Program-made: the position numbers and the translations under genes
Source: Adiantum capillus-veneris
Taxonomy: Eukaryota; Streptophyta; Polypodiopsida; Polypodiales; Pteridaceae
Length of the DNA stretch: 64,000 bases
Direction: 5' to 3'
Assembly (NCBI GenBank): GCA_014529385.2
Contig: CM043943.1
Location: 104,938,355 to 105,002,354 of the forward strand
In this document: positions 55,070 to 64,000 of the stretch, piece by piece
How the letters are laid out: the number at the start of each line of letters is the position of its first letter
Position numbering within the stretch: position 1 is the stretch's first letter
The notes under the pieces: generated by a model
The model's input: only the letters and a program-made list of their open reading frames with translations
What the model was told of the DNA's origin: nothing
Database searches by the model: none

Positions 55070-55490
55070 AGTATTCCTAATGCTTTTACCTTGTTCTTTG
55101 ATGGAGATTTTCGACGAGCCACAGAAAAATCAGGGGGAGGGCTAGTGTTGCTCAACCCAAGTGGGGAGGTGGTCATGAAAGAGAATGTTAATCTACCAGG
55201 TTCAACTAGCAACAATGAAGCAGAATACGACACACTACTTCATGGTTTAAAGATATGCATTGGCCAAGGTATACAACGTCTCATGGTAAAAGGGGATGCA
55301 CTTCTCATTGTGAAGCAAATTTTAGGCATTTGGGCATGCAATAATGAAAGCCTAAGGACAAAAGTTCATGCCATTCGTAGATTGTTTAATCAATTTGAAG
55401 AAGTGCAACTATATCATATTCCTAGAAAACAGAATGAAGATGCCGATTTACTTACACAACAAGTAGTTACATGTGTTGAGAAAGAAGTGC
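55070..55490 (+). CDS. Element P second RNase H (archaeal type)
   Basis: It has LFFDGDFRRATEKSGGG (D), TSNNEAEYDTLLHGL (E), LMVKGDALLIVKQI (D) and PRKQNEDADLL (D), the complete acidic set of the RVT_3 type RNase H. It lies between the first RNase H and integrase, in the Tat position. It would degrade the RNA of RNA:DNA hybrids. It is in the same open frame as integrase (54788-56962). Confidence 0.9.
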
Positions 55491-56962
55491 AGGTCATCAT
55501 GGTCGCAGCAACTGTCAAGAAACCGAGATACCAGGGATTGGAGTCATTGACTCCCATTATTAGCTACATTTTGGAGGGTGAGATTCCACAAGACTTCACG
55601 AAGGCTCAGAAGAGGAGACTCATGAAGAAGGCAAGCACATATCTCTTCTTAGAAGGATCCCTCTACCAAAGAGGAAAGGATCAAGTGTGCAGAAGAGTAC
55701 CAACTATTGAGGAAATCCCAGCCATTCTAAAAGGTTTGCATGAGGAAGCATGTGGTGGTCATTTTGCACAGGAACTCACTACAAAAAAGATTTTGCTTGC
55801 CGGATATGTTTGGCCAAGCTTGCACATTGATGTTCAACATTGGTGTAAAAGCTGTCACAATTGTCAGATTAATGGAAACAAGCGTCTGTTACATGGTCCA
55901 CGTCAGTTAGTCCTTGCAAATGGTCCATTTGAAAAATGGGGCATTGATGCTATGGGTCCATTGCCTAGGACTAAAAATGGGAAATCGTATATCTTGGTGG
56001 CCATAGACTACATGACGAGATGGGTAGAAGCACAAAGTGTGGCAAAGGTAAATGAGAGGACAGTGAGCAAATTTGTCTACACTCACATTTGTTGTAGATT
56101 TGGCACACCTTTGGAGATTGTTTCTGATAATGGTCCAGGGTTTAGAAAGGGCTTGCTCACAGAAGTCTGTGAAGAACTTCACATTCTACATCGTCATAGT
56201 ACACCCTACTATCCCCAATCCAATGGTCCGGTAGAAAAAGCTAATGGTGTCATTGCAGGCATCATTAGAAAGATGGTGAGTAACAAGACAAAGTTGTGGG
56301 ATGACTTCTTGGATGGTGCCTTGTGGGCGTATCGAACCACATATAGGGAAGCCACGGAGTTCACACCATTTCACTTGGTCTATGGTCAAGAGGCTTTACA
56401 ACCAATTGAGCTCAACATCCCAACAATACGGCTTCATGGCAGAGGTGCACAAAATAATCAAGAAGCATGGATGGATCGACTTCTTACCTTAGCTGAGCTT
56501 GAGTGGAAAAGAGAAGCAGCATACGAGTGCTACAAGAGGAAAGCCACGCAGGCGAAGGAGAATCTTGACAAGAAACTAAAGGACAAAGGCATCAATGAAG
56601 GAGATCTTGTGCTAAGGTATGACAATCGACTCGACAATCGTTTTGATGCTATATTTGAAACTAGATGGCAAGGGCCATACATAGTTAAGAAGACTTTCGA
56701 TTCAAGTTACTATCAACTTATGGACTTGAATGGGAAAGAGCACTCCAAGAAGGTAAACGGGTATCGCTTGAAGCCTTATTTGAGTCACCTTCTACCAAAG
56801 GATCTACCAAATATCTGTCAAAAGGCAGCTATCTCATGTAGGTTTTGTTCCGTGAAGCATGAGTGTAACTCAAACCAAAATTCTCAGGGGCCAAACAATG
56901 AAGATCTCGTCAAGGACTCTGAAGCACTCTCTTTGGAAAAGATGCTCTATGATGGTACATGA
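55491..56962 (+). CDS. Element P integrase
   Basis: The zinc domain is HEEACGGHF...CKSCHNCQ with H, H, C, C. The core has KWGIDAMGPLPR (D), EIVSDNGPGF (D) and SNGPVEKANGV (E), all present. The C-terminal module includes KDKGINEGDLVLRYDNR and WQGPYIVKKTF. The frame ends 56962, at the start of the 3' LTR. It is uninterrupted and looks potentially functional. Confidence 0.93.
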
Positions 56963-57589
56963 TAATTGCTCTGCGTAATTTCCATAGTAAGTTAACCCAC
57001 CCTATCAAATCACTTAAACACTATGGCTATCCCTACCATTTCACTATACATAGGCATGTGTGAGTTAGGGGACTTTTCCCATATTTTCTTAAAAACCCTC
57101 AATTAGCTAGTCACTGGGCTAGTTGAGCCAAAATACAAATAAAAATTATAAGTATATTGTGGCCCATTTGTGTGTAAATATTTCATTGTATATAGGGCCT
57201 AAACAAAAGAATTTTTCATAATTATTTTGGTATTTAATTAAATATTTCTACCTATGGTGTGTTATTTATGCTATGTACATTGACTCACCATTACCATATT
57301 TTTTCTTACCATTTTGCATACTCTTTATTCCATATAAAAATAATTTCATGCAAGCCTCTCTTATTTTTTGTGTAACTCCATCCCAACAAAAATCCAAAAA
57401 AAAACTAGTTTATTTATGTGTATATTTTTTCACTATTGTCATTTTTTCCTTCCTACATCTATTCTCTATTACTCTCATAAATTAGACCACCAAAAATATT
57501 CATCTTTTTATGCTATACTTATAATGAGAGAGATTTATTTTGACCCCTTTATATTTTTTCCACCTATATTATTTATATTTGACATGTAC
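56960..57589 (+). repeat. 3' LTR of element P, interrupted by Q
   Basis: Begins TGATAATTGCTCTGCG and matches the 5' LTR from CCATAGTAAGTTAACCC to GACATGTAC. It stops exactly at the TGTCATAA of the Q LTR. No clear polypurine tract precedes it. Confidence 0.9.
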
Positions 57590-59181
57590 TGTCATAATAA
57601 TCAATATCTAATTCTCCTAAATGATTTTCTCATATTAAACTGATCATTTAATGTGGGGAAGTGCCAAGGGAGAAAAAGCTAGAATATTGGTTAAGTTAGC
57701 AGACCGGCCACAGTAGGGATCCAAAGGAGGGAAAATAGGGATCCAAAGGGGGGGCCATCTGCAAAAGAGCCATGTGAAACAATGGGCCAAAAAGACCCTA
57801 AGGTTCAGCCCATTAAGACTTCCAAAATGCTAAGGTTCCAAAATTCAAAGGTTGTGTCCAAAGGTCAACCCTAGGGAAAATTGGATGCTTAGTGTGTGCC
57901 CAAAAAGTCTTTGCATATCCCTACATGGGAGGGGGCGAGCCCCAAAGCTAGGGGATGAGAGAGAAAGCCACACACACACACACACAGGCTCCCTTTACAC
58001 AAAGGGAATGAGGGACACATGTCAGCTCCCTAGGCCAGATGCCCACAAGGTGTGCCCAATTCCTATTGGAAGACCCTTGAAGTGGACCAATGAGAATAAA
58101 GCTAGAGTAAATCTAGTCTAATTAATTTAAAAACATTTAATAAAAGAAACCAATAAGAATTAAGTGTCCTAGAAGACTATTGGGCAGTCTCCCAAGGGGT
58201 CCAATGAGCATTCAGGAGCCCCATGGCTTGCCTGATTCCTATTGGCCAGGAGGCAAAGGGGTCCAATGAGAGTTTAGTTTAATTATTTAATTACCTAAAG
58301 CTCTCACAAAAGGGGAAAGGGGGACACATGTCAGAAGGCTATCACTTATGCTGCTTAATCCCTATTGGCTTGACCTGGGGAGGTCCAATGAGGCAAAAGC
58401 CAGACTTATTTAGCAGCTAGGGCTCGCCCAAGAGAGGGGGGGGGCTGATTTTTGCTTGGCATTGACACACACACTCTCACACTTGACCATGTGTGAAGGG
58501 AAAATACTCTATCTCCTCCCAAGCTTTAATGGAGAGCTCATCACCTACTCCAAGCTTGTGAGATAGAAGCCTACATCAACACTCTCTTGGCATGTGGATG
58601 CAAATCCAACCAAGAGCCAAGCTTCAATGCATGCTCATCTTCTCTACCAAGCTAATTACTAAGCTAAGCTATGCTAATATGAGTGATTATGTGAGGAGAT
58701 GTACTTCTTTCTCGTAAGATACTTCTTTTTCCTCTCAATCTACTCTCATACCATGCTAGCTCTCACCATCTTCGAAGGTGTGTGAGGTCTTGGGTCTGAG
58801 AACGGGGATAATTCAAGTTGTGTTTGATTAAGTGTTTTGCTTGGTGTATGAAGCTTCCATCTTCATTGCACTAGCTAGTCTTGAAGGAACACAAAGAATT
58901 GTATTGTACAATGTCTCTCTTGATGGGAGAAACCATAATACAAAGCCTTTTGGAGGGGGGACCGGCTTCATGCAAATCCGGTCCTCAACTGTTGTCAATA
59001 GCTTAATTCCTCTCTCTTTTGAAAGTATTGTCGATGCTATCTAACTAGGTGTTATGCTTTTTGTTGCTCTCTCCACCCAAGCACTCTTGTAATTCTCATT
59101 AAGAATCAACTCTAATGAAATGCCCACTATGTTCATGCTAAATTCCGCTACACAAAAGATTTTAGGCCATTCAATGTTACA
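57590..59181 (+). repeat. 5' LTR of element Q
   Basis: It is 1592 bases, from TGTCATAATAATC to ATGTTACA. It shares its family with TE3 LTR 14464-15966. No gene inside is supported; ORFs at 57852-58121 and 58832-59044 lie in the LTR. Confidence 0.93.
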
Positions 59182-59182
59182 T

Positions 59183-59194
59183 TGGTATCAGAGC
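59183..59194 (+). promoter_or_regulatory. Primer-binding site of element Q (tRNA-iMet type)
   Basis: TGGTATCAGAGC begins two bases after the LTR end, complementary to the 3' end of plant initiator tRNA-Met. Confidence 0.93.
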
Positions 59195-59598
59195 TCAAGG
59201 TTTCTCTTTTCTTGCTCAAGAAGGGAGGTCCTCAAGCTAGCTACAAATGGTTGGTATTATTAATTGCCTGTGAGTAAGTAGAATAGGGATTTTTCAGCCT
59301 TTCAGTGCGCCTGCCTTTGTGCAGTTAACGGGGCATCACCGTCGAGAGCTATGGTCTTAATAGTGGAGTCCTACGGGGCTTGCCTACAGCTTAACCACTA
59401 TTGAGCTATTAGAAGCTTGACAGGAGCCGGTGCTGTTTTGGTGTCGAAAGACCCTCTCTTCTATTCCTTGCAATTAATGGTATTCGAGCCGCGGGTACAG
59501 TAGCTTGAGTGCTTTTTCTAAAGGGGTAAAGAGGAGTAGCAACTAGGGCTTGAAGTGCCAAAGTACACCTAAAAAGTTTACACCTAAAAGTTGTTAGA

Positions 59599-61100
59599 AT
59601 GGCTGACAATATTAAAGAGAGTGAAATTAATGTTGATAACTTTGATTTTGCTCATGACCAAGCTACTAATGATGCTTCAATGCTTGTTAATTATCTTGTT
59701 TCTAGGCTTCAACAAGCCATGGGCAATCCATCTCTCCAAAGTGAAGTGCAACGGCAGCTCCGTGCTCACGGGATTCTCCAAGCTCATCACCATGACGAGA
59801 GAACACCTAGGAAGCCTCCTTGTGAGACTACCAAAAGAGGTCTCTCTCCGATTCGGGAAGAAGAAGAGAATCCATATGAAGGGCTCAAGAACTTACTTCT
59901 TGATGATGCATCTCCTTCCCAAAGGAGAACTCAAGAGCCTCCACCGAAGGAACGAGAAAGAAGCGAGTCTCCCGCCACCTCGGCGGAGATGGCTCCACGA
60001 AGACGGCGGGCTAAACGCTCTCCATCACCACCAAAACGGAGAAGACCATCATATTCTTCTCCTCACCACAATTCAAAGAGGGATGATAAAAAGCAAGAGA
60101 AGAAAAAGGCGAGAAAGAGGACACCCTCTTCTCCATCTTCTTCATCCTCTTCCTCTTATGAAAGCTATGGTGAAGACAACAAAGATCAAGACAAGAAAAA
60201 GGCGAGAAAGAGGTCACCCTCTTCTCCACCTTCTTCAAATTCTTCATCTTCTGAAGAAAGTGATGGTGCAACTTTTGAACCATCAAAAAGAAGAGGCCAT
60301 AGGAAATCCTATGCCGCATGGAAGAGGTCGTCCAAGCTGAAGAAATTCAAAGAGGGAGGGAAGAGCATCTCTTTCCTTACCTATGATGGCACCTTCGGTG
60401 CTACAGACAAAGTTTTGGCCTTTATCCAGCAATTCGATGCGGCGTTTGGAGATGAGGGCTTCACGGAGTCCTCTAAGCTACGCCATGTAGCTATGCACTT
60501 TCAAAAGTCCGCCAGACAATGGTGGTCTAGCCTACGAGCCAACGGTGAAGCTCCACGAACATGAAAGGCTTTAAGAGCTTCCATTATGAAGCAGTTTTTG
60601 GCCACCGATGCCAAAGACAAAGTACTCACCGAATGGCGAAGCTTAAAGCTCTCTCCCAATGAATCCATCCACAAATATGTAGACAAGTTTTGGGACCTAC
60701 AACTCAAAGCCACTGTCTTCAAAAAGTTGGATTTTGGAGAGCAAAAGCAATAATTTTGTGCGGGCTTAACCGAAGAAATGGCGGAGTATGTCAACTCCCA
60801 AAGGCCACGTACCATATCGGCGGTAATACACCATACTATGGTGGCCTCGCGAATCAATTTCCAAACGGGGGGTAAAAGAAATAATAAGCCCCCGGAAAAC
60901 AAGGGTTCCAATGAGCCTAAGGGGAAGGACAATGTCCAAAAGTCTCCTAAGGGCAATTCCAACAAAGCTAAAGAGAAGGGAGTTTACAAAGGAAAGAATA
61001 AACTCTCTCCTGAAGAGCTTGAGCGTTATCGTAAAGATAACCGGTGTTTCAAGTGCGGCGAACAAGGGCATGCATACCGCGCTTGTCCCCAAAAGAACAA
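59599..61100 (+). pseudogene. Element Q gag
   Basis: From ATG 59599, a helical N-terminus (MLVNYLVSRLQQAMGN) is followed by a long serine/arginine/lysine-rich region with two near copies of the KKARKR(T/S)PSSP block. The capsid region is ISFLTYDGTFGATDKVLAFIQQF and SARQWWSSL; a TGA at 60562 stands where W is expected. It continues LKLSPNESIHKYVDKFWDL, a TAA at 60751, and the zinc knuckle CFKCGEQGHAYRAC at 61045. Gag and pol share one frame. Confidence 0.9.
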
Positions 61101-64000
61101 CCGCCAAGATCCTCCTAGAGCTTCTTTGGTTGAAATCCAAGAGGAGGAGATTCACCAAACTCACCACAAAGGATCTCCTCTATGCCATGCTTGGGGAAAG
61201 GTAAGAGAACATGATGCTTTTATTCTCTTTGACCCTGGTTCTACTCACAATTTCATATCTATGGAGTTAGCCACCAAGCTAGGCATACAATCCTACGAGA
61301 TGGGAGATATCCTACCCGCAGACAGTGCCTTCAAGGGGCAAGAAGCTTCAGTCAATCCCTTAATCGGGAAATTGAGGCTTCATGTCCAAGGCTATGTGGA
61401 CAAAGAGGACTTCTTTATCTCTCCTCTCAAGCATGAGGATGTAATCCTAGGGGCACCATGGTTTGACCGTCTGGCTGCCCATGTTAAATTTCCTGAAAGG
61501 AGAATCTCCTTTAAGTTCAGGGAAAAGGACATGTATATAGATGCTAGGGAGATGGGTAACACCATCCCCATTGTACATACACCAGCTTTCAACAAGTCAA
61601 TAAAGAGCTCTATTTCCGTGTACATGATTTTTGTTAAAGATTCTCAAAATGAACCTAATGCTTTAGCAAAAGAAAATAAAAGCAACCAAAAGGAATTAGA
61701 GTTATCCAATTTTCTCAAGGGGTTTCAAGATGTCTTTATTGACGAAATCCCTTGTGAGCTACCTCCTAAACGAGGTAATGACGACCATGCAATTGAACTT
61801 CTTCCAGGAAGTTCACCGCCTAACAAACCTCCTTATAGAGTTTCTCAAGCTCAACAAGAGGAGATTATGCGGCAAGTGCATGAGTTAATTGAGAAGGGCA
61901 TGGTTAGGCCTAGCTCATCTCCATTTTGCTCACCTGTGCTATTAGTGCAAAAGAAAGACGGCACATATCGTATGTGTGTCGACTATAGAGCACTAAATAG
62001 GATCACTATCAAGAATAGGTTTCCCGTTCCACGGGTAGAAGACCTATTTGATAAGCTACAAGGATCGACCTACTTCAGTAGGATTGACCTAAAAAGTGGC
62101 TATCATCAAATAAGGATAGTTGATCAAGACATTGTAAAGACCGCATTTCGTACTACATTTGGTCTTTACGAATACATTGTCATGCCTTTTGGCTTGACTA
62201 ATGCACCAGCCACATTTAACCGCTTGATGGAGAAGCTGTTCAGACCTCATCGAACCTTCACTGGAGTGTTCTTTGATGATATTATCATCTACTCTAATTC
62301 ATTGGAGGAACACAAGCAACACCTCCAGGTAATATTTCAAGTTTTAAGAGAGAATAAACTTTATGTTAATCGAAAGAAAAGTGAATTTTTCTTGCAAGAG
62401 ATTCAATATTTAGGTCACATTATCTCTCAAGATGGAATCCAAATGGATCCATCCAAGTTAGAGGTAATAAAAGGATGGCCTAAACCAAGGAATCTTCATG
62501 AACTAAGAAGCTTTATAGGTATGTGTGCATACTATAGACGCTTCATAGAAAAGTTCTCACAAATTGCGGGACCATTACATGACCTAACAAAGAAAAATGT
62601 TAGGTATACGTGGTCTGCTAAGGAGAACAATGCTTTCGAAAAGCTTAAAGAAAAGCTTATCTCTCAACCTGTGCTTACACTACCGGATCTCTCAAAACCA
62701 TTTGAGGTCCAATGTGATGCTTGTGGTGATTGCCTTGGGGCTGTTCTGCTCCAAGAAGGGCACGCCATAGGCTATGAGAGTCAAAGGCTCGACCCTGTTG
62801 AGCAAGCTCTAGGCATATACGAAAAAGAACTCCTTGCAGTTCTACATGCCTTAGACTCATGGAAGCACTATTTATTGGGGACTCCTTTCATTCTGCGAAC
62901 GGATCACCAAAGTCTTAAGTACTTCATGACGCAGACCAAGCTCTCCGACAAACAAATGAGGTGGGCAAATTTCCTTTCGCAATTTCATTTTCATATTGCT
63001 CACATTGCTGGCAAGCATAATCAAGTAGCCGATGCACTCTCAAGACGACCGAGAGTGAATGCGGTTTCCATAGCAACTCACAATGATCTATCTTTAATGA
63101 TAGATGAGTATGCTATTGATCCCGATTTTAGAGATGTGATTTCAGCCCTTGCATTAGGGAAGAAAGAAGAACCATTTACTTTACAAGATGGTTATCTTCT
63201 CTATGGCAATAGACTATGCGTTACTAACTCACTACGTGAGAAAGTAATGTATGAATCTCATGCTCCCCCATATGCGGGGCATAGAGGGATTCAGTCTACC
63301 CTAAAGGGAATTGAAACATATTTCTATTGGCCTACCATGAAAGTGAACATACATGAGTATGTTTCAAAATGTGTGGTATGTCAAAAGACAAAATTTGATA
63401 GAGGGAAGCAACTTGGATTGCTTCAACCCTTGCCAATCCCTAATTCACCGTGGGAGAGCATATCCATGGATTTTATCTTTGGATTGCCTAAGTCTATCCA
63501 TGGGAATACGGGAATATGGACGATAGTAGACAGGTTTAGTAAACAAGCTCATTTTATACATGTCAAAAAGACTATCAAAGCCCATCAAATGGCAACCCTC
63601 TTCATTTCACAAATTTTCAAGTACCATGGCTTGCCAATGTCCATAGTGTCGGATAGAGATCCTAGAATGACCAGTAATTTCTGGAAGGGTCTCTTTGAGA
63701 ATTTAGGAACAAGGCTAAACTTCTCTTCGGCCTATCATCCACAAATTGATGGCCAAAGTGAAATAGCTAACCTAACTATTCTCGATCTACTAAAAGCCTA
63801 TGTAACGGAAGTAGATCAAAGATCCCAATGGGAGAAGTACTTACCCTTAGTAGAGTATGCTTACAATAACACTGTACATACTTCTACAGGAAAAGCACCT
63901 TTCGAGGTAATTGAGGGAAGATCAAAAGGTCCCTTGCTACTTAAGGTACATGGGAAGATCTTCGCTGCAGATGAGTATAGCCGAGACCTACAAGAATCTT
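61101..64000 (+). CDS. Element Q pol: protease, RT, RNase H, integrase (open at window end)
   Basis: No stop occurs from 60754 to 64000. Protease FDPGSTHNFIS has D at 61231 and a D-P-G triplet; ILGAPWF is its second core. RT has MCVDYRALNRIT, PFGLTNAPATF and VFFDDIIIYS near 62270. RNase H has QCDACGDCLGAVL, YEKELLAV, RTDHQSLKY and QVADALSRR, all acidic residues present. Integrase has HAPPYAGHRG...CVVCQ, SMDFIFGLP (D), SDRDPRM (D) and DGQSEIAN (E). It looks catalytically intact. The C-terminus lies outside the window. Confidence 0.96.

Larger units (their letters stand above)
48489..57589 (+). mobile_element. Element P: Tat-lineage Ty3/gypsy with dual RNase H
   Basis: A 2.6-kb 5' LTR, primer site, two mini-ORFs, gag, protease, RT, RNase H, a second archaeal-type RNase H, integrase and the first 630 bases of the 3' LTR read on the plus strand. 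The 3' LTR is cut by element Q at 57590. The second RNase H between RNase H and integrase marks the Tat lineage. Damage is slight: two nonsense codons in pol. Confidence 0.93.
57590..64000 (+). mobile_element. Element Q: Ty3/gypsy element, 5' LTR to integrase, right part outside window
   Basis: LTR, tRNA-iMet primer site, gag, protease, RT, RNase H and integrase read on the plus strand. Insertion into the P LTR is clean (preceding bases tgtac). The frame from gag to the window edge is continuous apart from two nonsense codons. A chromodomain, if present, would be beyond the edge. Confidence 0.95.

Noticed and set aside
57852..59044. ORFs inside the Q LTR
   Set aside because: They lie wholly in LTR sequence, and the TE3 LTR does not keep them open.
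1..64000. tRNA, rRNA or other structural RNA genes
   Set aside because: Only primer-binding-site complements of tRNA 3' ends were found; no cloverleaf or rRNA sequence was recognised.

Overview
The window is repeat-dense land-plant nuclear DNA. I found no intact single-copy host gene. What can be read is a nested pile of Class I and Class II transposons, most of them broken. The plant assignment rests on Ty3/gypsy and Ty1/copia polyproteins of plant type, primer-binding sites matching plant initiator tRNA-Met and plant tRNA-Trp, a CACTA (En/Spm) TNP2 transposase, a Tat-type element with a second RNase H, and a fragment of a plant-specific HIPP metal-binding gene. The gag and protease style of the first element recalls families I associate with non-seed plants and other large-genome plants, but the species cannot be fixed from the sequence.

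Layout. 1-8876: a minus-strand Ty3/gypsy element (TE1) with 2.1-kb LTRs, a tRNA-Trp-type primer site and a deleted integrase core. 8877-10695: mostly unassigned, probably including the 3' LTR of the next element. 10696-14463: a decayed minus-strand chromovirus with a chromodomain (TE2). 14464-16350: the 5' LTR and leader of a plus-strand element (TE3) of the same family as the one at the window end. 16352-22967: a region with a plus-strand gene A (one probable intron), a convergent gene B, two arrays of long palindromic repeats and a small minus-strand gene C; this is a candidate undescribed DNA transposon. 22968-26991: a CACTA element truncated on its right, carrying TNP2 exons and a captured HIPP gene. 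26992-30714: a 3'-truncated minus-strand copia element, followed by a plus-strand copia integrase scrap.

31090-35320: a minus-strand LTR element (S) whose only visible coding capacity is a coiled-coil ORF ending at the polypurine tract. 35330-47950: a minus-strand Ty3/gypsy derivative (R) that has gag and protease, lacks RT, RNase H and the integrase core, and carries a second retropepsin-like domain near its 3' end. Its gag is split by a complete small copia element (42328-45801, 5-bp target duplication CTAAG). 47950-48488: a plus-strand relic of the S ORF. 48489-57589: a nearly full-length plus-strand Tat-lineage element (P) with two small related ORFs before gag and a catalytically intact second RNase H beside a degenerate first one. 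57590-64000: a plus-strand Ty3/gypsy element (Q) inserted in the 3' LTR of P, with one gag-pol frame interrupted by only two nonsense codons and running off the window.

The elements are related by nesting, not by a shared pathway. Clear insertion orders are the small copia element into R, and Q into P. The youngest-looking units are Q, P and the small copia element; TE1, TE2, R and S are older. The parts most worth follow-up are the 16.3-23.0 kb candidate transposon, the HIPP-carrying CACTA element, the paired mini-ORFs of P and the unusual domain order of R.
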